NCBI RefSeq assembly: GCF_000236905.1
Contig: NC_016529.1
Location: forward strand, 186,001-250,000
Direction of reading: 5' to 3'
Length of the DNA: 64,000 nucleotides
DNA from: Tetrapisispora phaffii CBS 4417
Lineage: Eukaryota; Ascomycota; Saccharomycetes; Saccharomycetales; Saccharomycetaceae
Of the stretch, positions 1 to 11,119 are shown one piece after another. The position numbers and the translations under genes are program-made. Position 1 is the first letter of the stretch, and every line of letters begins with the position of its first letter. The notes beneath the pieces were generated by a model that had not been told where the DNA came from, did no database searches, and saw nothing but the letters and a program-made list of their open reading frames with translations.

Positions 1-143
1 TAGATGCCATTAGAAATAATATATTAATTTTTTAATATATTCTGTCACATAACATTTTTTTTTTATTATTCATATTCATACATCTGTTTTTGCATATTTT
101 ATATACCCTACTGTCTCGAAAATAAAGAAATAATAGTACTGCC
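1..143. other. Upstream region of the sulfate permease gene, cut by the window edge
   Basis: This AT-rich stretch precedes the permease start codon and includes a poly-T run. I see no gene in it. Only the most proximal part of the promoter lies inside the window, so sulfur-regulation sites cannot be assessed. Confidence 0.6.
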
Positions 144-2897
144 ATGCCAACTGATAAAAAAAATGACACCACGGTTGATAATAGAGATTTAGATAATATT
201 GAATTATCCTCATATTCTAATTCTAACACAGTAGATCTGGAGGCATTAGAAGAAGAATATGATCAATATAAAAAAGAAGAAGAAATAGAATATATATCCG
301 GAAACTATTTAAATAGTTCACCAACTCAAAATATTAATGTTACCAGTAATCCCAAATATGAAGAATATAAAAAATTAAAGCATTTGGATCAAAGTTATAA
401 TTATGTCAGTACTGAATATTTGGACACAGATTATTTAATTCCTGCGCATAATGAAAATATAATAACATTTAAAGAATATTATAATCATTCATTAAAGGAA
501 TATTTTACATTTAACGCAGCAAAAAATTATGCATTATCAATATTTCCAATTATACATTGGTTACCATTTTACAATTTTAATTGGTTTATTTCTGATCTGA
601 TAGCAGGAATCACAATTGGTTGCGTGCTGGTTCCACAATCAATGTCGTATGCTCAAATTGCTACATTAGATCCACAATATGGTTTATATTCTTCATTTAT
701 TGGTGCTTTTGTATATGCACTTTTTGCAACTTCGAAAGATGTTTGTATTGGCCCTGTCGCTGTCATGTCTTTGGAAACAGCAAAAGTCATTGCTGATGTA
801 TCCTCGCATTTCCAGAACGATCCGGACGTTACTGGTCCAATTATTGCAACTACGTTAGCTTTGTTATGTGGTGGTATTGCAGCTGCTGTCGGCTTTTTAA
901 GATTAGGGTTTTTAGTAGAGCTAATTTCTCTGAATGCAGTGACAGGATTCATGACAGGTTCTGCTTTTAATATTCTATGGGGTCAAGTACCAGGATTGAT
1001 GGGTTATAGTAAACTGGTAAATACAAGACAAGCTACATATAAGGTTGTGATAGATACCTTAAAACATCTGCCAGACACTAAGTTAGATGCTGTATTTGGG
1101 TTAATTCCATTATTTATCTTATATGTCGTCAAATGGTGGTGTACTAATTATGGTTTACAGTTAGCTGAAAAACAGTTTTCATCAAATGAGAGATATAGAT
1201 TTTATCTGAAAAAGTTTTACTTTTATACAAATGCCATGAGAAATGCGGTAGTGATTATTATATTCACAGCTATATCATGGTCTATTACAAGAAATAAATC
1301 ATCAAGCGAAAGACCAATTACCGTTTTAGGAACAGTTCCTTCTGGGTTGAAGGATATTGGTGTCTTCAAACCACAAACTAAAATTGTCCAAAAAATTGGT
1401 CCTCAATTACCTGCATCAATCATCGTGTTACTTTTAGAACATATTGCCATTGCTAAATCATTTGGTAGAATTAACGATTACAAAATTGTTCCAGACCAGG
1501 AACTTATTGCAATAGGTATTTCCAATTTAGTCGGGACATTTTTTTCTGCTTATCCAGCAACGGGTTCATTCTCAAGGTCAGCTTTAAATGCCAAATGTAA
1601 CGTTAAAACTCCTTTATCAGGTATATTTACGGGGGGTTGTGTGTTACTAGCATTGTATTGTCTAACCGGGGCATTCTTTTACATTCCAAAAGCTACACTT
1701 TCCGCTGTCATCATCCATGCAGTTTCTGATTTAATTGCCAGTTATCAAACTACATTAAGTTTTTGGAATATGAATCCTCTTGATACTTTATGTTTTTTGG
1801 TGACGGTTCTTATTACTGTCTTTTCATCAATTGAAAATGGTATTTACTTTGCAATGTGTTATTCTTGTGCACTATTCATATTTCGTTCTGCGTTCCCAGC
1901 TGGTAAATTTTTGGGGAGAATTGAAATTGCAGAAGTTATCAATGCCACCCCCAAAGATGACTTTCAAATGGATAATTTTAATGGTTTCGAGACATCCGAA
2001 TATAATAATTTTCCTGCTGATCAAAGTTACGGAAAATTCGATATTGCAAATAAAAACACACATAAATATAATTCACCTCATTGTAGCAAAAATTTCTATA
2101 CAAAATGGGTACCATTCGATCATACTTACACAAAAGAACTAAACAAGGATGTAGAAATTCTGGAACCTCCGCCAGGGGTTATTGTTTATAGACTCAGTGA
2201 TAGTTTCATTTATTTAAATTGTTCTAGACATTTTGATACAATATTTGATGAAGTTAAACGTAAGACTAAAAGAGGAAAATTTATTGGAAATATAAAGAAA
2301 TCCCAAAGGCCATGGAATGACCCTGGGGAATGGGAAGCTCCAACTTGGATGACTAAGAAATTCAGTATTCGGAACTTATTTAAAAGGAAACAGGAAGCTG
2401 AGAGCAATGTTCCGAATGAAGATGCTTCTACTGATTTAGATATATCAAATAACAAGGATATCGATATGGATCATAGACCCGTGTTACAAGTTATATGTCT
2501 CGATTTTTCTCAGGTTAGTCAAACTGATAATACAGCTTTACAATCATTATTTGATCTTAGGAAATCCGTAAACAGCTATGCTGATAGGCAGGTTGAATTT
2601 CATTTCTGTGGCATTATTTCTCCTTGGGTAAAAAGAGGTTTGATAAAATTAGGTTTTGGCACAGTAAATGAAGCTTATAGCGATGCATCTACAATTGTAG
2701 GTCATGTAAGTTATCATATCGTTAAAAATCCAACTTTTCGAAACAAATCATTCTCATCGCATACTAGCGAGGATACAATAAGTGATATGAACATCGAGGC
2801 TAAAGATTATAATAACTATTCAATCGAAGCTGCCAGTGGTACAAATTATCCATTCTTTCATATAGATATTCCAAATTTTTCGAAATGGGATGTCTAG
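144..2897 (+). CDS. SUL2: High-affinity sulfate permease, SUL1/SUL2 type
   Basis: The 917-residue protein is a plasma-membrane sulfate/proton symporter of the SulP (SLC26) family, feeding sulfate to the assimilation pathway. A long acidic, Asn- and Tyr-rich cytoplasmic N-terminus (about 1-130) precedes the SulP transmembrane core. That core opens with the conserved stretch SDLIAGITIGCVLVPQSMSY near residues 150-169 and the GPVAVMSLET segment near 203-212. The C-terminal STAS domain (roughly 674-865) is split by a charged loop, as in yeast Sul proteins. Length is close to S. cerevisiae Sul2 (893) and Sul1 (859). The neighbouring IOC2 and KIN genes match YLR092W-YLR096W, which favours SUL2 over SUL1; this is synteny inference. 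It ends convergently with IOC2, 191 bp away. Confidence 0.92.
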   Translation: MPTDKKNDTTVDNRDLDNIELSSYSNSNTVDLEALEEEYDQYKKEEEIEYISGNYLNSSPTQNINVTSNPKYEEYKKLKHLDQSYNYVSTEYLDTDYLIPAHNENIITFKEYYNHSLKEYFTFNAAKNYALSIFPIIHWLPFYNFNWFISDLIAGITIGCVLVPQSMSYAQIATLDPQYGLYSSFIGAFVYALFATSKDVCIGPVAVMSLETAKVIADVSSHFQNDPDVTGPIIATTLALLCGGIAAAVGFLRLGFLVELISLNAVTGFMTGSAFNILWGQVPGLMGYSKLVNTRQATYKVVIDTLKHLPDTKLDAVFGLIPLFILYVVKWWCTNYGLQLAEKQFSSNERYRFYLKKFYFYTNAMRNAVVIIIFTAISWSITRNKSSSERPITVLGTVPSGLKDIGVFKPQTKIVQKIGPQLPASIIVLLLEHIAIAKSFGRINDYKIVPDQELIAIGISNLVGTFFSAYPATGSFSRSALNAKCNVKTPLSGIFTGGCVLLALYCLTGAFFYIPKATLSAVIIHAVSDLIASYQTTLSFWNMNPLDTLCFLVTVLITVFSSIENGIYFAMCYSCALFIFRSAFPAGKFLGRIEIAEVINATPKDDFQMDNFNGFETSEYNNFPADQSYGKFDIANKNTHKYNSPHCSKNFYTKWVPFDHTYTKELNKDVEILEPPPGVIVYRLSDSFIYLNCSRHFDTIFDEVKRKTKRGKFIGNIKKSQRPWNDPGEWEAPTWMTKKFSIRNLFKRKQEAESNVPNEDASTDLDISNNKDIDMDHRPVLQVICLDFSQVSQTDNTALQSLFDLRKSVNSYADRQVEFHFCGIISPWVKRGLIKLGFGTVNEAYSDASTIVGHVSYHIVKNPTFRNKSFSSHTSEDTISDMNIEAKDYNNYSIEAASGTNYPFFHIDIPNFSKWDV

Positions 2898-3088
2898 ATG
2901 TACTACATATTTTATATATATTCATAAATTATTCAATTACTTGTTATAATCAAAACAAAGATTTTTGATATGTTATTTTATATTACGCGATCTATAACTT
3001 TTTATATCATATCTAAATACAAAAATTCAATTTATAATTACAATAAAATTTGGATTTCCAACGGTATTTGCTATATTTTGTTATGGTT

Positions 3089-5470
3089 TTAATTATCAGT
3101 ACTTTTAATTTCTTCTTGTAATGACATAGTAGTTTGATTAGAATCTGGTATCACTTCTGTCGATGGTACGAATGAAATATTGGTTGAATTTGCTGATATT
3201 GTATTTATCTGAGTTTGTGGCACGGTTGCACTGGTATACGTGTCGATTATAGTTTGCGATTCAGTAGAAGGCGAAACAGTGTTATTAGCAACATTATTAG
3301 TTTCCTGTAACAATTTCAAACGTTTTTGTTCTTCTTTTAATTTTCTCCTTTTTTCTTTATTTTCTTGTTGTTTTCTTTCTTTGTTTCTAACTGCTTTTAA
3401 TTCTGGTATGAATATTTTTCGTAAATCATCTTCTAATTTTGAAGAACAGATAGTACATATAAAAACTGAACGATCATCAAATGGTTTTCTAATATCAGTT
3501 GGCCTAATATAAGCTGGGTTAGTTTCATCTGTATTCTGTTTTCTTGTAGATCTCCTACTACCAAGGTTCTGTTTATCTAATGTTACAGCTCCAAGATCCC
3601 TTTGTGTTAATATATGAAGCTCTTTATTTTTCGACGTGTGAGCCCAAGATAGTAATTCAACAAACTCAGAGCGTTGACATTCCCAATGTTGCCATCTAGA
3701 ACAGAGATCACAACAAATCAATGGTCTGTTATATAATAGGGAAACAATGTCTTCATCTGATTTGATTATTTTGATGACTTTGTTAAATGTTGCAGGATCT
3801 TCTTCATCCACGAATTGACAAGTAGGACATTGAAAAAGCCATGAAGGATCGTCTGCCTTACTGACAGATGCTTGTATACCCTGATTAATTATTGTATCAA
3901 TTTCTGTTTCTGATATCAAAAGGTCTGCAGGTATTTCCCTAACAATACTAGATTCTGCAAGCGGTATGTCTTTATCTATAACCTCTGATAAATTAATTAC
4001 ATTATTTTTAAAAGATTCACCATGTTCAATTACGCTAACATCGTTACAATTCAAACCTTCATATTGGGAACCAGTAATAGCTTCTGTTACTTGCATTTCA
4101 TTATCCTTTTTCTTTAATTTACTTATTTTGAAATCTTTGTTAAAATTTATCCACAGTTGATTCCATATAATGTCTTTCAATGTTTTAGCATATTTTGCAA
4201 CAATTCTATGTTTATGTTTTAAGTATAATTCTCTGTCGTCCAGTTTAGTTTCCCATTCATTTTCAATTTCTTTTTTCTTTGTTTCTTCTTCTCTTGCCAC
4301 TAATCTGGTAGATCTTTTCCTTCTTGTTAACAATTCAGACATTGCTCTTGCTTTTTCTCTTTGTGCAAATTGTTTGCGAGTATAAACAATGTGATCCATA
4401 TATGCATTTATGAAAGGTGAGACGAACCCAAAGACTTCGTTATTCTCGGAATGTAATTTGTCCATATATTCGATGAAGGATCCCCAATCACTTGTAACAA
4501 CTTTAAATTCCCATTTGAAATTTTGTAGATAAGCATCAATTTCTTCAGAATAGTCTAAGCTAACGATATCTACTGAAGAGGAATCTTCATCTTCATACTT
4601 CATAATACAATTCCTTAATTTTAATGGAACTCTTAGTTCTGGGTTTTCTACGGTTGGTTTTAAATTTTTTTCAACAATTACGCCAATTGAAGGTAAAATC
4701 AATAATGATTGTTTGTTTTCTTCTATAATAATTTCATTAAATTCAAAAAGCTCTAATATATCGACATTAGTGAATATATAATTTTTAAAAGAAAGATTTT
4801 TTCTTTCTATGACTTTTATAATTTGATAGAACATTTTAAATTTTTGTAAAACGCTTAACTGGTCAAAATAAACTTGTTTATCTTCTATCTGCAAATTATG
4901 ATTCATTATGAGATCCCAATCTTCCAATGCAGCTGATTTATTGTTTGAAATTTGTCTTAATAATTTAAGCCTGATAAGACTATATAATGATATATTATCA
5001 CTTGCCTCATTTGAATCGGTTGAATCATCATTACTTCCATATTCATTAAATGATGGGTCAGATGCTATATTTTCAAGTTCATTAATAAAATCCTGAAGAA
5101 AAGTCAATTCATCAAATTTTACATCCTTCCATAAAATATTTCTCTTATTAGTTCCATTTGGACCTGGTGTGGAATTATTTGTCGTATGATTAACAATTGT
5201 AATATATGAATCACAAACATTATACAGCCACCCTAGAAAATATTGATATTCCCAAGTTACTTTTAGTTCAGCGTACCAATCTTGGGAATCCAACTGTGTT
5301 AATAAATTTGTTGGTTCCGGTAATTTGTTCAATTGAATTAAAACTTCTTCATCAACATAATTTTCCCATGAGAAAGTATTTTTTGATTTTTTCACTGTTC
5401 TAGGTCTTGTTTCAACTTCTGCAGGCTCCTCAATCTGAGCCTGTGATCTTGATCTTCTACCTCTTGACAT
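3089..5470 (-). CDS. IOC2: Isw1b chromatin-remodelling complex subunit with PHD finger
   Basis: The 793-residue protein matches Ioc2 (812 residues in S. cerevisiae), a subunit of the nuclear Isw1b remodeller that controls nucleosome spacing in transcribed genes. I chose the ATG at 5470 (MSRGRRSRSQ). The open frame extends about 34 codons further upstream but only to a GTG. A Cys/His-rich PHD-type region spans about residues 545-675, with a CPTC pair, ICCDLCSRWQHWEC and a final CTIC pair. A Lys/Glu-rich helix follows (about 685-715), then a Ser/Thr/Asn-rich tail. Basic segments around residues 325-360 are consistent with nucleosome or DNA contact. Position between SUL2 and KIN agrees with YLR095C. 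NYV1 and GIS3, which lie between SUL2 and IOC2 in S. cerevisiae, are missing here. Confidence 0.88.
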   Translation of the reverse strand: MSRGRRSRSQAQIEEPAEVETRPRTVKKSKNTFSWENYVDEEVLIQLNKLPEPTNLLTQLDSQDWYAELKVTWEYQYFLGWLYNVCDSYITIVNHTTNNSTPGPNGTNKRNILWKDVKFDELTFLQDFINELENIASDPSFNEYGSNDDSTDSNEASDNISLYSLIRLKLLRQISNNKSAALEDWDLIMNHNLQIEDKQVYFDQLSVLQKFKMFYQIIKVIERKNLSFKNYIFTNVDILELFEFNEIIIEENKQSLLILPSIGVIVEKNLKPTVENPELRVPLKLRNCIMKYEDEDSSSVDIVSLDYSEEIDAYLQNFKWEFKVVTSDWGSFIEYMDKLHSENNEVFGFVSPFINAYMDHIVYTRKQFAQREKARAMSELLTRRKRSTRLVAREEETKKKEIENEWETKLDDRELYLKHKHRIVAKYAKTLKDIIWNQLWINFNKDFKISKLKKKDNEMQVTEAITGSQYEGLNCNDVSVIEHGESFKNNVINLSEVIDKDIPLAESSIVREIPADLLISETEIDTIINQGIQASVSKADDPSWLFQCPTCQFVDEEDPATFNKVIKIIKSDEDIVSLLYNRPLICCDLCSRWQHWECQRSEFVELLSWAHTSKNKELHILTQRDLGAVTLDKQNLGSRRSTRKQNTDETNPAYIRPTDIRKPFDDRSVFICTICSSKLEDDLRKIFIPELKAVRNKERKQQENKEKRRKLKEEQKRLKLLQETNNVANNTVSPSTESQTIIDTYTSATVPQTQINTISANSTNISFVPSTEVIPDSNQTTMSLQEEIKSTDN

Positions 5471-6032
5471 AATATCACTGATTGAATGTGTTATTTCTTG
5501 CAACTGCCAATGTTTTTTATGAACCTTTTTCTTTTCTTTCAGACTGACGCTTCTTACAGAGGATATTGACACTATGTATATTAGAAATCTCTTTGTTGCC
5601 TTAAAATATTAATATAATAATTCCAAAAAAAAAAACACGAAGATTTCAATAATTTGAAAAGATGAATGCGTCTTTAGTTAACAAAACATATCAATATTTG
5701 TAGTTTAATTATGGAAGAGTAATAACGAACTTTTCAAACTAGTAATAACATTGTATAGTAAAGTTAACATCAAACATTAATTCCAAATGAACCATGAACC
5801 AAACGCGCTTTCCCAACAATAGTGAAAATAACAAAAGAAAAAATTCAAACCACAATCATTGTCTGCACAAATACGTAGCCTAGCATAGTGATTCGGACAG
5901 AATAAGTTTTCTGAATACACGTTATCATTTGATTGAATGAATTACAACTATGCGTTTTGCAATATAGGTATCGTTCTTAATTTTCTCCGAGGGAATGACA
6001 AATGTTCGTATAACGGGATATATCTATTGTAT

Positions 6033-6040
6033 CCGGGTAA
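6033..6040 (+). promoter_or_regulatory. Reb1-type site CCGGGTAA
   Basis: This is an exact match to the general regulatory factor Reb1 motif CCGGGTAA. A second copy lies at 6665-6672. Such sites usually position nucleosome-free promoter regions. Binding is inferred from the motif only. Confidence 0.5.
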
Positions 6041-6117
6041 AACTCCATTTTAGCCGGCTACCCATCGCGCCACAAAAACAACAACAAAAAAATAAATCCG
6101 AAACGGAAAAACAGAAA

Positions 6118-6127
6118 TAGCCGCCGA
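6118..6127 (+). promoter_or_regulatory. URS1 (Ume6) motif TAGCCGCCGA
   Basis: This is an exact match to the extended Ume6 binding motif TAGCCGCCGA, used in S. cerevisiae to repress early meiotic and some metabolic genes in vegetative cells. It lies 648 bp from the IOC2 start and about 1.28 kb from the KIN start, so either gene could be the target. Function is inferred. Confidence 0.5.
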
Positions 6128-6664
6128 CCTGCAGATATACATATATAAATGGAGATTAACCATGTATAGATGTATATATTAGTAAATCAACGATATACTT
6201 ACAGTATGTGACGGAAATATAATACTAGTAATGTGCAACGGTTTCGCGAGCTGGCATTGTACACATGATTCTCATTTCGTACAAAAGCTAAGCTCTTGCC
6301 AAACAAAACAACAACACACGGAAACTGCTTACGACCATTGAACCCGTTTTCTCTAATTAACATCTTTGGTATATAGAACGACCTGCTATCAATATCGATT
6401 TACTATCTTCTTGGAATATCGAACAACATCTCAAAACCGATACACATACGTTACCTAATACCGACCGCTTCTCTTTTGTAGAGATGCAATACCATTTAAA
6501 ATTCAATTATTAGTGACAAGCAGCTTTTAGAATTGTATATTTATACGTCGGCGGTAACTTGTAGTTGGTATACTTTTGGAACGACCAAGCATCCCCTTTC
6601 CCCCGTCGCATCACCCTCCTCTCGTTTGCCAGATGCCATCCCAGACAATGCGGGATGCAGGACC

Positions 6665-6672
6665 CCGGGTAA
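6665..6672 (+). promoter_or_regulatory. Second Reb1-type site CCGGGTAA
   Basis: Exact CCGGGTAA motif, 736 bp upstream of the KIN start codon. It is on the same strand as the copy at 6033. Confidence 0.5.
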
Positions 6673-7407
6673 TTAATGCCTTTTTACTGTATAGTGTATC
6701 TGTCGTAGAAACTGATTCAGCCCATATTTCAAGAGTCAGTGAAATACACACGCGGACACAAAAACACAAAGTGTATGAACGCATAGAACAATCCAAAGAA
6801 TATCGTCAAGAGTGATCAGCCAACCAAAATTCAAAAAAAAAAGCAAAATTCAAAAATATTCAAAAATTGAATTATTGAAGGGAAATGAAATTCCAATACT
6901 AGTCAAGACAGGAAACAATATATATATATATAAATTACAAAGTGAACATATAACATAATATATCTGAATATTTATCTATATGAAATAAATTTTTTAGAAT
7001 AGATATCAAGAATTAATTTACTTTAGCATTATTTGTGGGGTTTAAAAGCAATTGAAATTGAATTGACGTGTTTAACAGTAGTACTACAATTGTTCGAAGG
7101 TTCATCTTTAGGAACAGATTAGAGTTACAGTGGCTATTTATTTATTAATACCGGTTTTTTACGGAAGAACTTTGGTGACTATCTATAAATTGTAAAAGAG
7201 ATAAAATATTAAGTTCCTTTTTTTCTTTACAAAACATACGGTCATATATTATTGGAATTTTTCTTTATAATTTATTTGAAAAAAGCACAGTATAAAAGAA
7301 TACTAGATCAACAAAGAATACACATATAACTCTTACTATTGTGTGAGTGAAAGAGACGGAAAAGAATAGTTTTAAATTTTTAGTTTTTTGTTTAGCTACG
7401 ATATACC

Positions 7408-10400
7408 ATGTCTGAGCACACTGATGACTATCATGTCAATACAAAATTTAGGATAGGCGCAGGTGCAGTCACAAGGATGTCTAATTCGAAGGGTAAGACC
7501 GCACTGGGGGTTCCATTAACACCAAATACACCAGATAATGTACAGATTTCTCCAAATATTAATACTGGTAATTTTAATCAATACAATGACTATCAAAATA
7601 CTCCTACTAATGTGGCAAAAGCTACACCAAGAATGATGGGTTCAAGGAACGTATCCACTTCAAACACTATAGGCAACGATCAGTACCAAAGACAGCAGCA
7701 ACAGCAACAATCTGGGCAACCATTGATGCCGCCCGTTGACTTAAATAATAGTAATAACAATGCCAGTAGTCATAGCGCCAATTCCAATAACACAAGGCCA
7801 GTACAAAAACATAAAAGTAGGAGCCAGGAACCACCAAAGCAGTTCCATAGAAAATCGCTCGGGGATTGGGACTTTTTAGAAACGGTAGGGGCAGGTTCCA
7901 TGGGTAAAGTCAAGTTGGCAAGACATCATAAAACAAATGAAGTTTGTGCAATCAAAATTGTAAATAGGGCAACAAAATCCTTTTTACAAAAGGAAGCATC
8001 TTTGCCACCACCTAAATCTGAAGAAGAAGCATTAGAACGACAGAAAAACCTCGAAAAAGAAATATCGAGAGATAAAAGAACAATTAGAGAAGCATCCTTG
8101 GGCCAAATATTGTACCATCCACATATTTGCCGGTTATTCGAAATTTGCACAATGTCAAACCATTTTTACATGTTATTCGAATATGTATCTGGTGGGCAAC
8201 TATTAGATTATATTATTCAACACGGTTCATTAAGAGAACATCATGCTAGAAAATTTACAAGAGGTATTGCATCTGCGTTACAATATTTACATGGAAACAA
8301 CATCGTTCATAGAGATTTGAAGATAGAGAATATTATGATCTCGACATCTGGTGACATTAAAATTATTGATTTTGGTCTATCCAATCTTTACGATAGTAAG
8401 AAACAACTAAATACATTTTGTGGTTCTTTATATTTTGCTGCACCAGAATTGTTAAAAGCAAATCCTTATGTTGGTCCTGAAGTCGATATTTGGTCCTTTG
8501 GTGTCGTTTTATATGTTTTAGCATGTGGTAAAGTTCCTTTTGACGACGAAAACTCAAGTGTTTTACATGAGAAAATAAAGCAAGGGAAAGTTGATTATCC
8601 ACAACACTTGTCTATCGAGGTTATTTCATTATTATCAAAAATGCTGGTAGTAGACCCTAAGAAAAGAGCTTCACTTCAGCAAATAGTTAATCATCCATGG
8701 ATGACAAGAGGTTTCGATACAAAAGCACCATCATATTTACCACTTAGAGTTCCTATGAGTATAGATATGATAAATCATAATGTTGTAAAAGAAATGTTCG
8801 AATTAGAATTTATAGATGATATTGAACAAAGCATGAATAAGTTAAAATCCATCGTAACAGATCCTGCGTATGTGGAATTATCGAACTCTTACTGGCAGCA
8901 AAGACAAATATATGAAAGAACTGTTTCCAAAGATTTATCGTATTTTGACGATCCTACTAGAGCATTCCATCCATTATTATCAATATATTATTTAGTTGAT
9001 GAAATGCTAAGGAATAAATTAAAGAAATTACAAAGGAAGCAAATGGTGTTGCAGAAACAAAAGCAACAAGAATTACAACAACTGGAAGCTCAAAAGCAAC
9101 AGTTACAGAATCAAGCGCATATGCCTGAACTAAATGTTCAAGCAGTAAATAATAAACCAGAAGTCTCAGCAAGCGTGCAATATATGAAACAGAAAACAGA
9201 AACATTTGAGCCTACATCGGTAAAAACACCTACAATAGCCTTTCATGGGAAATTTATTGAAAGTACTAAACAAGAAAGACAGCCACTGAATGTCGTGATA
9301 CCTCCTAAAATTGTTATACCAGAACAAGCTCATACATCTCCAACCTCAAGAAAGGCTTCGGATTGTACTACTGGTGATTTAGATTATGCTTTATCACCTC
9401 ACACCGAACTACTGACTGATGTAGAGCCTCGTATTAACTCTACACAAGTTCAGCCACCTGCAGAACAGGATGATAAATCAACATTTGGTGGTATATTCAG
9501 GAGACTATCTCAACGTCGTTCTAGTATAACACGAACTACTAATCAACAACAAACATCAACCGCACAAAAGATGCAACCTCAATTACAGATTAAATTATCG
9601 AATGAAGGTACTCGCAATCCAGGCAGGAAAACACATCAACGTACATACTCAGAACATGTTCCTACTGTCAATAGAGTACCTTCTTTCAGTTCTGCAAGAA
9701 ATAATTTCGCTAATAAACAAGCTAGCGCAGCTACTAGAATTAATACCAATGCATCACCGGTGAGATCAAGTTCACACAGACAAGATAATAATTTGCCTGC
9801 ATTACCTTCAAATGCAGAACATATTTTGCAACAGCAACGGGCTAATGAAATGGACCAAAGTAACGAGCAATTAACTCGTGACACCTTAAATATTCAGAAA
9901 GTTCGTAATAACAACAGTAATAATAATAGAGATGATCCACAGAATATTTTAGATGTTGGTAGTGAAGTTGATGACGTTGCAAAACCCTTAGCTAATGAAA
10001 ATTATGCTAAGGGTAGAGTATTACACCCAAGTGCAAGGGCAAAATCTGTTGGTCATGCTCGTCGTGAGTCGTTGAAATTTTCCAGGCCCCCCGTTCCTCC
10101 AAACGTTCAAGAGAACTATAATAGTGAATATGCTGATGACAATTACAAAAATAATCATCTTGCTAGTTCAGCTAAAGCTACTAATCAAGATGAGATGAAT
10201 ATGTTGAATATTGTCAAAACACCTTCCTATATTCGTGAATTGACTGATCAAGAAATTTTAGACGAAGCTTCCAAGGCACCAGTTGGTTCAATGCCATCTA
10301 TTGATTATCCTCGTTCATTATTCTTAAAAGGTTTTTTTTCAGTTCAAACAACTTCTTCAAAGCCATTACCAATTGTTAGATATAAAATTATTTCTGTGTT

Positions 10401-11064
10401 AAAACGTATGGATATTAGCTTTACAGAAGTTAAAGGTGGTTTCGTCTGTGTTCAAAACCCTCTTAATATTATTACTACCGAGAAATCAAACCATCTAAAT
10501 CCACCTCAGGATTCTGCTGCTCAACACTTTTTGCAACCACCTGCTGCAACGCATAGAAGAATCTCATCAGTTACTCCACAAATATCAGTTAGACGTCAAC
10601 CATCTGTCAAGTACAGCAACCAACCAACTATTCCAGCTAGCCCAATTGGTTTGAACATGGAGGAGAATAGAAGAAGTATTTCATCTTCACTAAACGCCGC
10701 AAATTTTGGCAGAGCCGATTCAATTGGTGGCCATTCGGGCAATACTGGTGGTAACTCAGAAGATATGTCTACTGCTTCCTTAGACTACGTAAACGAAGAA
10801 GATATATTGACCACTTCAAGAGTTCAAGATATGAATAAAGTGATAAATTATAACTCACAAGCAAAGCAAGCTTCTCAAGCAGAGGATGATGATGTTCATG
10901 CAATCGATTACTCTTCGAAGGAAAAACCTCCAATTAAATTTGAAATATACATTGTCAAAGTTCGTATTGTTGGTTTAGCTGGTGTGCACTTTAAGAAAGT
11001 ATCTGGTAATACCTGGATGTATAAGGAACTGGCGTCTCATATATTATCTGAATTAAATTTATAG
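7408..11064 (+). CDS. KIN2: Ser/Thr protein kinase, KIN1/KIN2 (PAR-1/MARK) family
   Basis: The 1218-residue kinase acts at the cytoplasmic face of the plasma membrane and links to late exocytosis and polarity in S. cerevisiae. The kinase domain covers about 152-432: glycine loop GAGSMGKV, catalytic Lys183 in CAIKIV, HRDLKIEN with Asp303, DFG Asp321 and the APE motif. A charged insertion before helix C is typical of Kin1/Kin2. Gln- and Asn-rich low-complexity segments lie in the N-terminus and around 530-580. The C-terminus carries a KA1 membrane-binding domain (about 960-1015 plus 1175-1218). It is longer than Kin1 (1064) and Kin2 (1147). It faces INO2, as KIN1 does in S. cerevisiae, but the left neighbours are those of KIN2, so the single gene may serve for both. 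The 3' ends of KIN and INO2 are only 55 bp apart. Confidence 0.93.
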   Translation: MSEHTDDYHVNTKFRIGAGAVTRMSNSKGKTALGVPLTPNTPDNVQISPNINTGNFNQYNDYQNTPTNVAKATPRMMGSRNVSTSNTIGNDQYQRQQQQQQSGQPLMPPVDLNNSNNNASSHSANSNNTRPVQKHKSRSQEPPKQFHRKSLGDWDFLETVGAGSMGKVKLARHHKTNEVCAIKIVNRATKSFLQKEASLPPPKSEEEALERQKNLEKEISRDKRTIREASLGQILYHPHICRLFEICTMSNHFYMLFEYVSGGQLLDYIIQHGSLREHHARKFTRGIASALQYLHGNNIVHRDLKIENIMISTSGDIKIIDFGLSNLYDSKKQLNTFCGSLYFAAPELLKANPYVGPEVDIWSFGVVLYVLACGKVPFDDENSSVLHEKIKQGKVDYPQHLSIEVISLLSKMLVVDPKKRASLQQIVNHPWMTRGFDTKAPSYLPLRVPMSIDMINHNVVKEMFELEFIDDIEQSMNKLKSIVTDPAYVELSNSYWQQRQIYERTVSKDLSYFDDPTRAFHPLLSIYYLVDEMLRNKLKKLQRKQMVLQKQKQQELQQLEAQKQQLQNQAHMPELNVQAVNNKPEVSASVQYMKQKTETFEPTSVKTPTIAFHGKFIESTKQERQPLNVVIPPKIVIPEQAHTSPTSRKASDCTTGDLDYALSPHTELLTDVEPRINSTQVQPPAEQDDKSTFGGIFRRLSQRRSSITRTTNQQQTSTAQKMQPQLQIKLSNEGTRNPGRKTHQRTYSEHVPTVNRVPSFSSARNNFANKQASAATRINTNASPVRSSSHRQDNNLPALPSNAEHILQQQRANEMDQSNEQLTRDTLNIQKVRNNNSNNNRDDPQNILDVGSEVDDVAKPLANENYAKGRVLHPSARAKSVGHARRESLKFSRPPVPPNVQENYNSEYADDNYKNNHLASSAKATNQDEMNMLNIVKTPSYIRELTDQEILDEASKAPVGSMPSIDYPRSLFLKGFFSVQTTSSKPLPIVRYKIISVLKRMDISFTEVKGGFVCVQNPLNIITTEKSNHLNPPQDSAAQHFLQPPAATHRRISSVTPQISVRRQPSVKYSNQPTIPASPIGLNMEENRRSISSSLNAANFGRADSIGGHSGNTGGNSEDMSTASLDYVNEEDILTTSRVQDMNKVINYNSQAKQASQAEDDDVHAIDYSSKEKPPIKFEIYIVKVRIVGLAGVHFKKVSGNTWMYKELASHILSELNL

Positions 11065-11119
11065 TATTCATATATGTAAATATAAATATATATGTATATA
11101 TGTTATAAAGAAAATCCAA

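Larger units (their letters stand above)
5471..7407. other. Divergent IOC2/KIN intergenic region, 1.9 kb
   Basis: This is a long shared promoter between two divergent genes. Short frames in it (for example 6576-6815) show no homology or coding character. Recognisable sites are two Reb1-type motifs and one URS1 motif, listed separately. The 6.0-6.7 kb part is richer in GC than the flanks. The length suits a kinase gene with a long 5' leader, but no transcript boundary can be read from sequence. Confidence 0.6.

Noticed and set aside
653..952. 99-codon frame antisense to the sulfate permease
   Set aside because: A shadow of the conserved permease coding sequence with no independent support.
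6098..6111. CCGAAACGGAAAAA resembling part of centromere element CDEIII
   Set aside because: No CDEI (RTCACRTG) and no 80-bp AT-only CDEII beside it, the left half of CDEIII does not match, and the synteny is not centromeric.
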